From assembly GCF_001431465.1 (NCBI RefSeq), contig NZ_LDJJ01000017.1, positions 124,001 to 188,000 of the forward strand: a stretch of DNA of 64,000 nt, in the 5' to 3' direction. Both the position numbers and the translations under genes were made by a program. This DNA comes from Stenotrophomonas terrae. GTDB taxonomy: Bacteria > Pseudomonadota > Gammaproteobacteria > Xanthomonadales > Xanthomonadaceae. Below the pieces are notes generated by a model. The model was not told the origin of the DNA and made no database searches. It worked only from the letters and a program-made list of their open reading frames with translations. Below are positions 37,124 to 48,308 of this stretch, piece after piece; positions within the stretch are counted from its first letter, which is position 1, and each line of letters begins with the position of its first letter.

Positions 37124-37558
37124 TCAGGATTTTGTGGATTTCACATCCTGCAGGGCGGCCAAGGCGTCGCGCAGTCCTTTATGCGTGACTTCGCTTACTG
37201 CGGTACTGCGTTGGTCGTTACGCACTGGGGAGTGCGCGGACGCAGTCGCAGTCTTGACGGTCACTCGGGTGGCCTTCAGCCCGATGGATCGGGCCGCGTC
37301 GAGCAACTGGTCTTCGGCAAGCCTTACTTTGGCGTGCCACACCGGCGATTCGACGAGAAAAACGAGGTGTTCGCCGTCCACATTGGCCAACCGGCAACGG
37401 TTAGCCAGCGCCGGCGGCAAATGGGGGCGCAATTGCCGGTCCATCGCATCGAGCCACAAGGCCCGGCGCAGCGGATTTCCTGCTTTGTCCGCCATCGCCG
37501 CTTCCAGCGCCTGTTTGGGCGCGGAACGGGAACGAACACTGGATTTCGGCTCTGACAT
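37124..37558 (-). CDS. dciA: DUF721/DciA-type protein, probable replicative helicase operator
   Basis: The 144-residue product matches the DUF721 pattern: a positively charged N-terminus (SEPKSSVRSRSAPKQALEAA) and a compact KH-like core (LWLDAMDRQLRPHLPPALANRC...LVFLVESPVWHAKVRL). The C-terminus is disordered and polar. DciA is the ancestral partner that helps load DnaB in bacteria lacking DnaC or DnaI, and it is found beside lpxC, an M23 peptidase gene and secA in Pseudomonas. Here it points backwards, divergent from the peptidase gene with only 12 bp between the start codons. Confidence 0.8.
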   Translation of the reverse strand: MSEPKSSVRSRSAPKQALEAAMADKAGNPLRRALWLDAMDRQLRPHLPPALANRCRLANVDGEHLVFLVESPVWHAKVRLAEDQLLDAARSIGLKATRVTVKTATASAHSPVRNDQRSTAVSEVTHKGLRDALAALQDVKSTKS

Positions 37559-37568
37559 AAGAATTCTT
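37559..37568. promoter_or_regulatory. 10-bp palindrome filling the dciA/M23 start-to-start gap
   Basis: AAGAATTCTT occupies 10 of the 12 bp between two divergent start codons. Each gene can only use a weak GAAG-type ribosome site here, and both promoters must lie inside the neighbouring coding region. Confidence 0.45.
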
Positions 37569-37570
37569 CA

Positions 37571-38521
37571 ATGACATTTAAAAAGATCGTAATCAAAACG
37601 CGTGAACAGAAGGCTAAGACGCCCTTGTCACGTGTTCAGATGTTTTTCGAGGACCGCCCTCAAGCCCTGTTGGGTAGCGTACTCGGCGTTGGTTGCCTGA
37701 TGGGCGTGGCGCTCAGCCTGGCAATCGGCATGGTTGGCGACTCGGCCCTGCAGTCCAAGGTCGACCACCAGCAGCAGGAACTGGCCAAGGTACGCGCTGA
37801 CGCGCAGACCCAGGTCAACGCCCTGGCCGCCCGCCTCGGTGAGTTGCAGGCGCAGGCCACCCGGCTCAATGCCCTGGGTGAGCGGCTGACCCAGATGGGC
37901 AAGCTGGAAGACGGCGAGTTCGACTTCCAGGAAACCCCGGGTATGGGTGAAGGCGAGCCCGGCCCGACCCAGGATATCCCGGTGAGCGCGGTAAACAGCG
38001 ACTTACAGGTGCTGGAGCAGCGTTTTGCTGCTTCAGGCAAGCAGTTGTCGGTGATGGAGTCGCTGCTGTTCGATCACCAGCTCGAGCTGAACGCCGTGCC
38101 TTCGCGCATGCCGATCCGCAACACCTACATCACCTCCAACTTCGGCGGCCGCGCCGATCCGTTCGGCCGCGGTGCCGGCAACCACAAGGGCATGGACTTC
38201 CACGCCCGCGTCGGTGACCCGGTGCTGGCCGTGGCCGATGGCGTGGTCAGCTTCTCCGGGGTGAAGGGCGGTTACGGCAATGTGGTCGAAATCGACCACG
38301 GCAATGGCTACAAGACCCTGTACGCGCACAACTCGCGCCTGACCGTGCGTGAAGGCGGGCTGGTGCGCGCCGGCCAGGAGGTGGCCAAGGCTGGCTCCAC
38401 CGGCCGCTCCACCGGCGCCCACGTGCACTTCGAGGTGTGGCAGAACGGTACGGTGATGAACCCGCGCAAGTTCCTCGGCGAGGGCGGCAATACCCCGGTT
38501 GGGCGTCTCAGCCGCGGCTGA
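37571..38521 (+). CDS. M23-family (LytM) peptidoglycan endopeptidase
   Basis: This 316-residue inner-membrane-anchored protein has a cytoplasmic basic start, one membrane helix (about residues 33-54), a periplasmic coiled coil (about 60-115) and a C-terminal LytM domain. All zinc-site residues are present: His205 and Asp209 in HKGMD, and His284/His286 in GAHVHFE. An active cross-link hydrolase is therefore expected rather than a degenerate regulator. The place between dciA and secA matches the PA4404-type gene of Pseudomonas. The ribosome site is poor. Confidence 0.92.
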   Translation: MTFKKIVIKTREQKAKTPLSRVQMFFEDRPQALLGSVLGVGCLMGVALSLAIGMVGDSALQSKVDHQQQELAKVRADAQTQVNALAARLGELQAQATRLNALGERLTQMGKLEDGEFDFQETPGMGEGEPGPTQDIPVSAVNSDLQVLEQRFAASGKQLSVMESLLFDHQLELNAVPSRMPIRNTYITSNFGGRADPFGRGAGNHKGMDFHARVGDPVLAVADGVVSFSGVKGGYGNVVEIDHGNGYKTLYAHNSRLTVREGGLVRAGQEVAKAGSTGRSTGAHVHFEVWQNGTVMNPRKFLGEGGNTPVGRLSRG

Positions 38522-38590
38522 TGGGGGCCAGCAGGTCAGCTCAGGCTGACTTGTTGCGGGGAGCTTGAAACCCAAGCGTCCGCCCCAAGC

Positions 38591-38640
38591 TACAATAGGC
38601 GTTGCCATCGACAGGGCGCATTGCGCCCTGTTTCGTTTGT
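38591..38640 (+). promoter_or_regulatory. secA: secA leader: -10-like box and hairpin
   Basis: TACAAT (38591-38596) is a good -10, but the best -35 (TTGAAA, 38565-38570) leaves a 20-bp spacer. The hairpin ACAGGGCGC-ATT-GCGCCCTGT (38611-38631), followed by TTCGTTTG, lies 70 bp before secA and could be an attenuator, or the terminator of the M23 gene. Confidence 0.45.
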
Positions 38641-38701
38641 GACCGGTGAACCCAGGGGGTGAGCCAGGTCGCACGGCATTTCATTCAAACCGGTTCCTTC
38701 A

Positions 38702-41413
<2,712 letters not shown>

Positions 41414-41415
41414 TG

Positions 41416-41446
41416 AAAAGCCCCGCCATGAGCGGGGCTTTTTTTG
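41416..41446 (+). terminator. intrinsic terminator of secA
   Basis: AAAAGCCCCGC-CATGA-GCGGGGCTTTTTTT: a 7-bp GC stem flanked by A and T runs, directly after the secA stop. Confidence 0.95.
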
Positions 41447-41459
41447 AGCGCTCGCCCCT

Positions 41460-41527
41460 GTAGTGCCGAGCCATGCTCGGCAGAGGCATTACCGATAAAG
41501 CCCTTGCCGAGCATGGCTCGGCACTAC
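41460..41527. repeat. SMAG-type REP pair
   Basis: GTAGTGCCGAGCCATGCTCG... (41460-41482) is followed 22 bp later by its inverted copy (41505-41527). The GTAG head plus short palindrome is the form described for Stenotrophomonas SMAG repeats. Confidence 0.85.
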
Positions 41528-41544
41528 AGGCTGGCAGGCTTTTT

Positions 41545-41641
41545 GTGGGAGCGGCGTCAGCCGCGAAGCCGACAATCCTGCCGAACCGATCATTTACGCA
41601 CTCCGATGGTGCGCCAGCTTCGCGGCTGACGCCGCTCCCAC
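41545..41641. repeat. second-type REP pair
   Basis: GTGGGAGCGGCGTCAGCCGC... (41545-41568) and its inverted copy (41618-41641) face each other across 49 bp, the same geometry and core as the REPs of the 148-bp array near 13 kb, here as a single unit. Confidence 0.85.
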
Positions 41642-41700
41642 AAAAACAGGCTCGCACTGAACGATTGCACCAAGCGCCCTGTTTTCGGCATGCTCAGGTC

Positions 41701-42645
41701 ATGACATCCCCTTCACGCTCAATCCACGTCGTGGCCGCCGTCATCACCGACGCGCGCGGCCGCATCCTGCTCAACCGTCGCACCGGCGATAGCGATATGG
41801 CCGGCCTGTGGGAATTCCCCGGCGGCAAGCGCGAGCCAGGCGAAACCTCCGAGCAGGCGCTGATACGTGAATTGCGCGAGGAGCTGGGCATCGAGGCAGA
41901 GGTGGGCGAGTGGGTGATGGACGTGCCGCAGATCTACCCGGACAAGCGCCTGCGCCTGGAAGTGCGCCGCGTGCAGCACTGGAAAGGCACCGCACGCGGC
42001 CGTGAAGGTCAGGCCATCACCTGGGTGACGCCGGACAAGCTGTCGCGCTATTCGATGCCGCCGGCCGATCTGCCGGTGGTGGCGGCGTTGCGCCAGCCCT
42101 GCCACTACCTGGTCACGCCCGAACCGGGCGAGAACGAGGACGCCTGGCTGGCTTCATTGGAAGCCGCCATTGCTGGCGGCATTCGCCGCATCCAGCTGCG
42201 CACGCCGCTGGCGGCACGGCGCGAGGCCTTGGCCCGAACCGTGGTGGAACGCTTCGGCAAGCACGCTGAAATACTGCTCAATCGCGATATCGCGCTGGCC
42301 CGCGAGCTGGGCGTTGGCGTGCACCTGGGCAGCGAGCAGCTGTTGCAGCTGCAGGCACGGCCCTTGCCGGAATCATCGCCGGTGGCCGCGTCCTGCCATG
42401 ACCTGGCGCAGCTGCAGGCGGCACAGCAATTGGGCTGTGATTTCGCCGTGCTGGGGCCGGTGCAGGCTACCGTCAGCCATCCCGATGCCGCCGGCCTGGG
42501 CTGGGATGCGTTCGTCGCGCTGCGCGAGCGGGTTTCGTTGCCGATCTACGCCATTGGTGGCATGGCGGCAGGCGATGTGGAAACCGCCCGTCGGCACGGT
42601 GGCCTGGGTGTCGCCGCGATCCGCGGGCTATGGCCGCAGCTTTGA
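41701..42645 (+). CDS. Nudix hydrolase (MutT) fused to a ThiE-like domain
   Basis: Residues 1-130 form a MutT-type Nudix domain with a full box from GGKREPGETSEQ to LREELGI (Gx5Ex7REUxEExGU). Such enzymes remove 8-oxo-dGTP. Residues 140-314 form a thiamine-phosphate-synthase-like barrel (IQLRTPLAARR, HLGSEQLLQLQ, FAVLGPVQATVSHP, YAIGGMAAGD). This fusion is known in Pseudomonas (PA4400 type) and is usually downstream of secA. Whether the ThiE half makes thiamine phosphate is unknown; several catalytic residues look altered. ATG 41701 follows the repeats. Confidence 0.88.
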   Translation: MTSPSRSIHVVAAVITDARGRILLNRRTGDSDMAGLWEFPGGKREPGETSEQALIRELREELGIEAEVGEWVMDVPQIYPDKRLRLEVRRVQHWKGTARGREGQAITWVTPDKLSRYSMPPADLPVVAALRQPCHYLVTPEPGENEDAWLASLEAAIAGGIRRIQLRTPLAARREALARTVVERFGKHAEILLNRDIALARELGVGVHLGSEQLLQLQARPLPESSPVAASCHDLAQLQAAQQLGCDFAVLGPVQATVSHPDAAGLGWDAFVALRERVSLPIYAIGGMAAGDVETARRHGGLGVAAIRGLWPQL

Positions 42646-42671
42646 GCGGCTGAAGGCATTACGCAGCGCGC

Positions 42672-43298
42672 TTATAGCGTGATCCAGAAACAGTTGTACT
42701 GGCGGCGCAGATGCAGGATGGTCCGCGTCGGCGTGGCGCTGCGTGGCAAGGTCTGCTCCAGCCGCAAGGCGATGGGGCGACGTGGGCCGGTGCGCACATT
42801 GGTGATGACATGCACTTGTGGGTCAGCGTTGTTGCCGCCGTCCTGCGTGGCATCGACCGGCGTGCCATCGGTATAGGTGAACGGTTCGGTGGGCGCCGGC
42901 ACGTAGGCGGGTTCTTCCGGGAATACCGGTGCGATATCCACCAGCGGCCGCTGGACGATTTCATCCAGGCGGTCCATGACCCGGGTGGCGGCAGCATTGG
43001 ATAGCCCGTTCCACAGATAAATGCCTGACAGACGATTGGGGTCGCGGGCATCGGCCGCCGATTGGATCTGCGCGACCAGCTCGCTGAGCCGCCGTGCACA
43101 GCTGTCGCGGTAGAGCCCGCTGCCGCCGGCGGTACGCGCGTTGGGCAGCAGGCGCGCACGTGCGCCCATCACTTCGCAGGGCTTGTCGCCGTAGACGGTC
43201 TGGCCCTGTGAATTGGTGCAGCGGTTTACCTGCTGCGCGCGAGCATTGAACACCGCCAGGGCGGAACAGGTAAGCAACAGGAGCAGCAGCAGGCGCAT
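42672..43298 (-). CDS. exported DUF4124-like protein
   Basis: This 208-residue product has a signal peptide (MRLLLLLLLTCSALAVFNARA) followed by VNRCTNSQGQTVYGDKPC, the cysteine-bracketed YxDxPC pattern of DUF4124 proteins. The rest is low in hydrophobicity, with a PEEPAYVPAPTEP linker. Role unknown; periplasmic. It lies 47 bp after metF on the same strand, and the two may be cotranscribed. It converges on the Nudix-ThiE gene. Confidence 0.78.
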   Translation of the reverse strand: MRLLLLLLLTCSALAVFNARAQQVNRCTNSQGQTVYGDKPCEVMGARARLLPNARTAGGSGLYRDSCARRLSELVAQIQSAADARDPNRLSGIYLWNGLSNAAATRVMDRLDEIVQRPLVDIAPVFPEEPAYVPAPTEPFTYTDGTPVDATQDGGNNADPQVHVITNVRTGPRRPIALRLEQTLPRSATPTRTILHLRRQYNCFWITL

Positions 43299-43345
43299 CG
43301 GCCAAGCGTAGCGGTTGGCCGAGCGCGCAGGAAGGAAAAAAATAC

Positions 43346-44176
43346 TCAGCTGCCGCTTAGGCGTTCGAGCACGGCGTTGGTCGGCTTGGCCAGGTTGAGC
43401 GTATAGAAATGCAGCGACGGTGCGCCGCCGGCGATCAGACGCTCGCACAGCCCGGCAACCACATCGGCACCGAACTCGCGCACTGCCTCGGCGTCATCGC
43501 CGAAGGCCTGCATGCGCTTGCTGACCCAGCGCGGGATCTCGGCGCCGCACTGCTCGGAGAAGCGACGCAGCTGGCTGAAATTGGAGATCGGCATGATGCC
43601 GGGGATGATCGGCACTTCCACGCCCAGCTTGCGTGCAGCGTCGACGAAGTGGAAATACGCATCGGCGTTGTAGAAGTACTGGGTGATGGCGGCATCGGCG
43701 CCGGCATCGATCTTGGTCTTGAAATGCCGCAGGTCGGCCAGGGCGTCGCTGGCCTGCGGATGGGTTTCCGGATAGGCGCCCACTTCGATGCGGAAGGCGT
43801 CGCCGTGTTCGGCGCGGATGAAGGCGATCAGCTCGGAGGCGTAGCGCATGTCGCCGGGAAAGCCCATGCCCGAGGGCAGGTCGCCGCGCAGGGCGACGAT
43901 GCGCTTGACCCCGATGGCGCGATACAGCTTGAGCAGCTCGCGGATTTCCTCGCGGGTACCACCGACGCAGGACAGATGCGGCGCTGCCTGCAGGCCGTGG
44001 TGCTGGTTGAGATGGCGCACGGTCTCGGAGGTATAGCTCAGGGTCGAGCCGCCCGCACCGAAGGTGCACGACACATATTCAGGCGTATGCGCCTTGAGCT
44101 TGGTGGCGGTGCGGTCCAGCTGGGCACGCTGGTCATCGGTCTTGGGCGGGTAGAACTCGAAGCTGATCGCGGTCAT
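43346..44176 (-). CDS. metF: methylenetetrahydrofolate reductase
   Basis: MetF reduces 5,10-methylene-THF to 5-methyl-THF, the methyl donor for methionine synthesis, using NADH and FAD. The 276-residue product shows SFEFYPPKT at the N-terminus, TFGAGGST, HLSCVG, ALRGDLP and QYFYNADAYFHFVD, all family landmarks. GlyA at the window start makes its substrate. A strong -10 and a palindrome precede it (see separate entry). No SAM riboswitch was seen. Confidence 0.97.
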   Translation of the reverse strand: MTAISFEFYPPKTDDQRAQLDRTATKLKAHTPEYVSCTFGAGGSTLSYTSETVRHLNQHHGLQAAPHLSCVGGTREEIRELLKLYRAIGVKRIVALRGDLPSGMGFPGDMRYASELIAFIRAEHGDAFRIEVGAYPETHPQASDALADLRHFKTKIDAGADAAITQYFYNADAYFHFVDAARKLGVEVPIIPGIMPISNFSQLRRFSEQCGAEIPRWVSKRMQAFGDDAEAVREFGADVVAGLCERLIAGGAPSLHFYTLNLAKPTNAVLERLSGS

Positions 44177-44208
44177 CGGAAACGGCCGGCTGTGACGGGT
44201 TGCCGGGC

Positions 44209-44232
44209 ATTATATCTCTCCATCAAGATGGA
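44209..44232 (-). promoter_or_regulatory. metF: metF promoter with embedded operator-like palindrome
   Basis: On the minus strand a consensus TATAAT (44209-44214) is preceded immediately by TCCATC-TT-GATGGA (44219-44232), a perfect 6-bp inverted repeat in the spacer. TTGAAC lies further upstream with a 19-bp spacer. The position suggests repression by a methionine- or SAH-responsive regulator; which one is unknown. Confidence 0.55.
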
Positions 44233-44279
44233 TGTTCAATTGTTTCAGGCGAGACTGGGGGCAGGCCGCGGAATGGCGC

Positions 44280-45032
44280 TCAGTGGGCCACGCGGGCAGG
44301 GCGCTGTGGCAACAGGGCGATGCAGGCAACGATGGCCAGCAGCAGCACGGCCGAGCCGGCATAGCGGCTCAAGGCCAGGCCGCCATGGTCCAGTGGCTTG
44401 TCGAGGAAGTCGCCCACCACCGCGCCCAGTGGCCGGGTCAGGATGAAGGCGGCCCAGAACAGGGCAGTGCGTGAGATGCGGGTACTGGCGTAGAGCAGCG
44501 CAACCAGACCGAGCAGGCCACCGAACAAGGCAATGCCGCCGCCATAGCCCAGGCCTTGGGTATCTGCGGCCCAGTCACCCAGGGCGGTACCCAGGGTCTG
44601 CGAGAAGGTGATGGTGAGCCAGTAGAACAGCTCGCTGCGCGGCGAATTGATCTGGCTCACCGAGATGCTGCCGGTGCTGCGCTGCCAGACCAGCAGGGTG
44701 ATCAGCAGCAGACCCAGCAACAACGTGGTGCCGCCGGTGTAGCCAATGGCCAGTGAGCGGTCAACGTAGTCGGCCAGGGTGGTGCCGACGGTGGTGCTGG
44801 CGACGATGGCGAACCAATAGATCCAGGGGCGGAAGCGCGGTGAACGGATCTGAGCGAAAACCGCGCCGGCGAAGACCGTGGCAAACAGCAGCGTGCCCAG
44901 CAGGTAACCCAGTTCCATCGACATGGTGACCGCGTCGCCGCCCACCTCGCCCAAGGTGGTGGCGAGGATCTTGGTGACCCAGAAGCCAAGGGTGATGGCG
45001 GGAACCTTGCTGAGGGCTTCGCTGGGGGACAT
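44280..45032 (-). CDS. COG4705-type multi-pass membrane protein
   Basis: This 250-residue protein has about eight membrane helices. Four internally repeated motifs of the form T-x-(L/V)-G-x3-(G/A)-D occur: TLGEVGGDA, TVGTTLADYVD, TLGTALGDWAAD and PLGAVVGDFLD, each near the start of a helix pair. The family is widespread and uncharacterised, possibly a metal or small-ion handling protein given the buried acidic residues; that is speculation. It is transcribed alone, 103 bp upstream of metF on the same strand. Confidence 0.75.
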   Translation of the reverse strand: MSPSEALSKVPAITLGFWVTKILATTLGEVGGDAVTMSMELGYLLGTLLFATVFAGAVFAQIRSPRFRPWIYWFAIVASTTVGTTLADYVDRSLAIGYTGGTTLLLGLLLITLLVWQRSTGSISVSQINSPRSELFYWLTITFSQTLGTALGDWAADTQGLGYGGGIALFGGLLGLVALLYASTRISRTALFWAAFILTRPLGAVVGDFLDKPLDHGGLALSRYAGSAVLLLAIVACIALLPQRPARVAH

Positions 45033-45149
45033 GACGGCTTCCGCGCGGGTGTGTGGCTACTGTCGATGGACAGTTGTCGGAGGCGCGTCGTAGACAGCTA
45101 GGCGGTGAAGCGACGGTTCATTGCCCGTTGGAGCAGATCGCAGCCAGCG

Positions 45150-45410
45150 CCCCCTCCCTTTCGCGCAGCGAAGGGGAGGGCCGGGGAGGGGTTGGCTTTT
45201 GCCCGGGTAGAGCCGAGCCATGCTCGGCTAGGGCTCTACCAGGAAAGACTCTGCCGAGCATGGCTCGGCTCTACCGCTTCGCCCCCTCCCTTTCGCGTAG
45301 CGAAGGGGAGGGTTGGGGAGGGGTGCTTTTTGCAGAAGGTTGCAACCACTGCTCACGTCGCAGCTGCAGCATGGCTGGGAACGCCCCTGCCGAGCATGGC
45401 TCGGCACTAC
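45150..45410. repeat. cluster of intergenic repeats in the 572-bp gene-free gap
   Basis: Two copies of a CCCTCCCTTTCGC-GNA-GCGAAGGGGAGGG hairpin (about 45152-45180 and 45283-45312) flank a SMAG-type pair with GTAGAGC heads (45207-45229 and inverted 45252-45274). A lone inverted SMAG arm is at 45388-45410. No gene is supported between 45033 and 45604; the last 190 bp probably hold the permease promoter, not resolved by eye. Confidence 0.8.
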
Positions 45411-45604
45411 ATCGCACCCCGCAGCGAAGAAGAGGGCGGCCTGGCTTTGCCATTACCGGCATATCAATAAACCGCGGCCATGCGCTACCTGTGCCGGTTC
45501 TGGCCGCAACATTTTTCCGCCCAAAACGGCGCCTCACTTAACATCCGGTTTGCGATGATCGGCCGCCAGCACCGTACCGGTGTCGCCCTATCTGGAAAGC
45601 CACC

Positions 45605-47218
45605 ATGAACGCCTCCAGCGCCATCCGCCGCGACGTCGGCCCCATTGCCCTGATGCTTACCGGCCTGGGCTCGATCATCGGCTCCGGTTGGCTGTTTGGC
45701 GCGTGGCGCGCGGCGGGCCTGGCCGGGCCAGGGGCGATCTGGGCCTGGGTGCTGGGTGCGGCCATCATCCTCACCATCGCTCTGACTTATGCCGAACTCG
45801 GCGCGATGTTCCCCGAATCCGGCGGCATGGTGCGTTACAGCCATTACTCGCACGGCTCACTGGTGGGTTTCATCGCCGCCTGGGCCAACTGGATCGCCAT
45901 TGTCTCGGTGATCCCTGTCGAAGCCGAAGCCTCCGTGCAATACATGGCGTCATGGCCGTGGCAGTGGGCGCAGAACATGTATGTGCAGCAGCCCGGTGGC
46001 ATGGGTGAGCTCAGCCATGCCGGTCTGCTCATTGCAGCGGTGCTGGTGGTCGTCTACTTCCTGATCAACTACTGGAGCGTGAAGCTGTTCGCGCGCTCCA
46101 ACAGCGTCATCACCCTGTTCAAGCTGATCGTGCCAACACTGACCGGTGTGGCGCTGATTGCCAGTGGTTTCCATACCGAGAATTTCTCGGTTGGCTTGAA
46201 AGGCGCAGGTACGCCGATACTGGATTTCTCGGCGATCCTCACCGCCATCGCAACAGCCGGCATCGTTTTCAGTTTCAACGGCTTCCAGAGCCCGGTGAAT
46301 CTGGCGGGTGAGGCGCGTAATCCCGGCCGCAGCATTCCGTTTGCAGTAGTGGGCTCCATCCTGCTGGCAGCGGTGGTTTACGTGCTGCTGCAGGTGGCCT
46401 ACATCGGCGCGGTGCCGACGCAGATGTTGGCCGAGCACGGCTGGCATGGCATCGATTTCCGTTCGCCCTTCGCTCAACTTGCCTTGATCGCCAACCTGCA
46501 TTGGTTGGCGGTGCTGCTGTATGTGGATGCGTTCGTCAGCCCCAGTGGCACTGGCATGACCTATACCGCCACCACCGCACGCATGATCTACGGCATGCAG
46601 CAGAACGGTACCGCCCCCAAGCTGTTGGGCAACATCCATCCGCGCTGGGGTGTGCCGCGCCCGGCGATGTGGTTGAACCTGGCGGTGTCGTTCCTGTTCC
46701 TGTTCTTCTTCCGCGGCTGGGGCACCTTGGCGGCGGTGATTTCGGTGGCCACGGTGATCTCCTACATGACCGGGCCGATCAGCGTGATGTCGCTGCGACG
46801 CACCGCGCCAAATCTGCATCGTCCGCTGCGGATCATCGGCCTGCCGCTGTTGGCCGGCGTGGCCTTCGTGATGGCCACCGAGCTGCTGTACTGGGCGCGC
46901 TGGCCTTTGACCGGCGAGATCATCCTGTTGATGGTGGTAGCCCTGCCGATCTACGTCTACTACCAGCGCAAGATCGGCTGGCATGATTTTTCCCGGCAGT
47001 TGAAGGGCGCGCTGTGGCTGATCTGCTATCTGCCATTGCTGGCGCTGGTGTCGTGGGCGGGCAGTACTGCCTTCGGTGGTGCCGGCTACCTCAGCTACGG
47101 TTGGGATCTGCTGCTGGTGGCGGTGATCGGTGTGGTGTTCTACCTGTGGGGCGTCCATTCGGGCTGGCGCACGCCGTCGATGGATGTGGCCGAGCGCGAA
47201 GCGCGGGCGCATGGCTGA
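45605..47218 (+). CDS. APC-superfamily amino-acid permease
   Basis: This 537-residue inner-membrane protein has about 12-14 helices and APC hallmarks: the TM1 motif GLGSIIGSGWLFG, TYAELGAMFPESGGMVRYSHY in TM2-3 and GIVFSFNGFQSPVNLAGEARNPGRSIP in TM6. The substrate is not readable from sequence; length and the extended C-terminus recall YveA-like acidic amino-acid transporters. GGAAAG lies 7 nt before ATG 45605. The next gene begins 102 bp downstream. Confidence 0.88.
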   Translation: MNASSAIRRDVGPIALMLTGLGSIIGSGWLFGAWRAAGLAGPGAIWAWVLGAAIILTIALTYAELGAMFPESGGMVRYSHYSHGSLVGFIAAWANWIAIVSVIPVEAEASVQYMASWPWQWAQNMYVQQPGGMGELSHAGLLIAAVLVVVYFLINYWSVKLFARSNSVITLFKLIVPTLTGVALIASGFHTENFSVGLKGAGTPILDFSAILTAIATAGIVFSFNGFQSPVNLAGEARNPGRSIPFAVVGSILLAAVVYVLLQVAYIGAVPTQMLAEHGWHGIDFRSPFAQLALIANLHWLAVLLYVDAFVSPSGTGMTYTATTARMIYGMQQNGTAPKLLGNIHPRWGVPRPAMWLNLAVSFLFLFFFRGWGTLAAVISVATVISYMTGPISVMSLRRTAPNLHRPLRIIGLPLLAGVAFVMATELLYWARWPLTGEIILLMVVALPIYVYYQRKIGWHDFSRQLKGALWLICYLPLLALVSWAGSTAFGGAGYLSYGWDLLLVAVIGVVFYLWGVHSGWRTPSMDVAEREARAHG

Positions 47219-47320
47219 TAGCTACTGATGGTGGTAGTGCGGTAGCTCTGAGCCGGATGCGGCGGTTCCGGTCCTGGCGTTGATCGTCGACAATATCGGC
47301 ATTCTTTGCTCGAAGCGCTG

Positions 47321-47875
47321 ATGTCCATCTACCTGACGCCGTTTGCACGTACCCGCTTGTTTCCGCGCACCCCGCGCGCCAATACCATCCAGGACTGCAG
47401 CGCCGAGGCGTTCGAGCAGTACTTGAACGCGCATGCCGCCGACAAGGTGCTCGATGGCTATGCGCCGTTTTGCAAATTGCATGTCTACAGGAACTGGACC
47501 AGCACCCGCTGCCTGACCGTGCCTATCACCGAGCAGAACCGCCATCTGCTGCGCTCCGGCTACGAGGCGCGCAGCCGCGAGGAGCTGCCGGTGCTGGTGC
47601 GCTGGTTCGAGGGCGTGGAGCCGGCCGTGGCCGACTATCTGGTCGTGATCCTCTACAGCCGCGAGCAGTTGCAGAAAGAAGGTTCGCCGATCGAAGCGGA
47701 CTGGGGCGTGGTGGGTTGCCTTTACACCGCCAAGGCCGAAGAAATCCCAATGGCGCCCATCACCATGATGCGCAATGCCCTGGGTGTGGAAGAGGGCGGC
47801 TCCGGCGTGCCGATTGACCGTGCGGCGTATGCGCGTGCGGTGGAATTCTGGGGTGCCAATGCAAACTGGCGCTGA
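47321..47875 (+). CDS. DUF3228-family protein
   Basis: This 184-residue soluble protein has the conserved central block YAPFCKLHVYRNWTSTRC and YLVVILYSREQLQKEG...DWGVVGCLYT, which I associate with DUF3228. Function unknown. ATG 47321 gives MSIYLTPFARTRLF; an upstream in-frame codon at 47306 is less likely. The downstream DUF2809 gene starts within or just after its 3' end. Confidence 0.75.
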   Translation: MSIYLTPFARTRLFPRTPRANTIQDCSAEAFEQYLNAHAADKVLDGYAPFCKLHVYRNWTSTRCLTVPITEQNRHLLRSGYEARSREELPVLVRWFEGVEPAVADYLVVILYSREQLQKEGSPIEADWGVVGCLYTAKAEEIPMAPITMMRNALGVEEGGSGVPIDRAAYARAVEFWGANANWR

Positions 47876-47900
47876 TTCGCTGCTGCGCACGTCCAGGCCG

Positions 47901-48296
47901 ATGCGTCTATTTGGCCTGAGTCGTCGGCACATTTTGTTGGCGATGCTGCTGTTCGCGATTGAAGTGGTGATCGCCGCGCGTCTTCCACATGTGTCGTGGG
48001 TGCGTGCCTATCTGGGTGATGTGCTGGTGGTGGTGCTGTTGTATGCAATGGTCCGCAGCGTGCTGCGCATCAACGACTACCTGGTGTTGCTGATGGTGTT
48101 CGTGTTCGCTTGCGGCATCGAGATGGCCCAGTATTTCCATGTGGCCGAGCGTCTGGGCTACGTGCGTGGCGATGTGATGTATACGGTGATCGGCAATACG
48201 TTCTCGTGGGGCGACATCGTCTGCTACGCAGTAGGCTGCATCGCAACTGCGGTGATCGTGCTGCTATCGCGCACCTTGTTCCGCATTCATCGTTGA
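47901..48296 (+). CDS. DUF2809-type small membrane protein
   Basis: This 131-residue protein has four predicted membrane helices (HILLAMLLFAIEVVIAA, VLVVVLLYAMV, YLVLLMVFVFACGIEMAQYF, IVCYAVGCIATAVIVLLS). The GIEMAQYFHV and VIGNTFSWGDIVCYAVG segments match the DUF2809 pattern, the latter resembling VanZ-like proteins. ATG 47901 is used; ATG 47859, inside the end of the DUF3228 gene, would add 14 residues and has a better ribosome site. Function unknown. Confidence 0.72.
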   Translation: MRLFGLSRRHILLAMLLFAIEVVIAARLPHVSWVRAYLGDVLVVVLLYAMVRSVLRINDYLVLLMVFVFACGIEMAQYFHVAERLGYVRGDVMYTVIGNTFSWGDIVCYAVGCIATAVIVLLSRTLFRIHR

Positions 48297-48308
48297 TGCG
48301 TAACACAT

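Noticed and set aside
44177..44279. Possible SAM riboswitch upstream of metF.
   Set aside because: The leader is too short (about 25 nt after the probable start) and no SAM-aptamer blocks are present.
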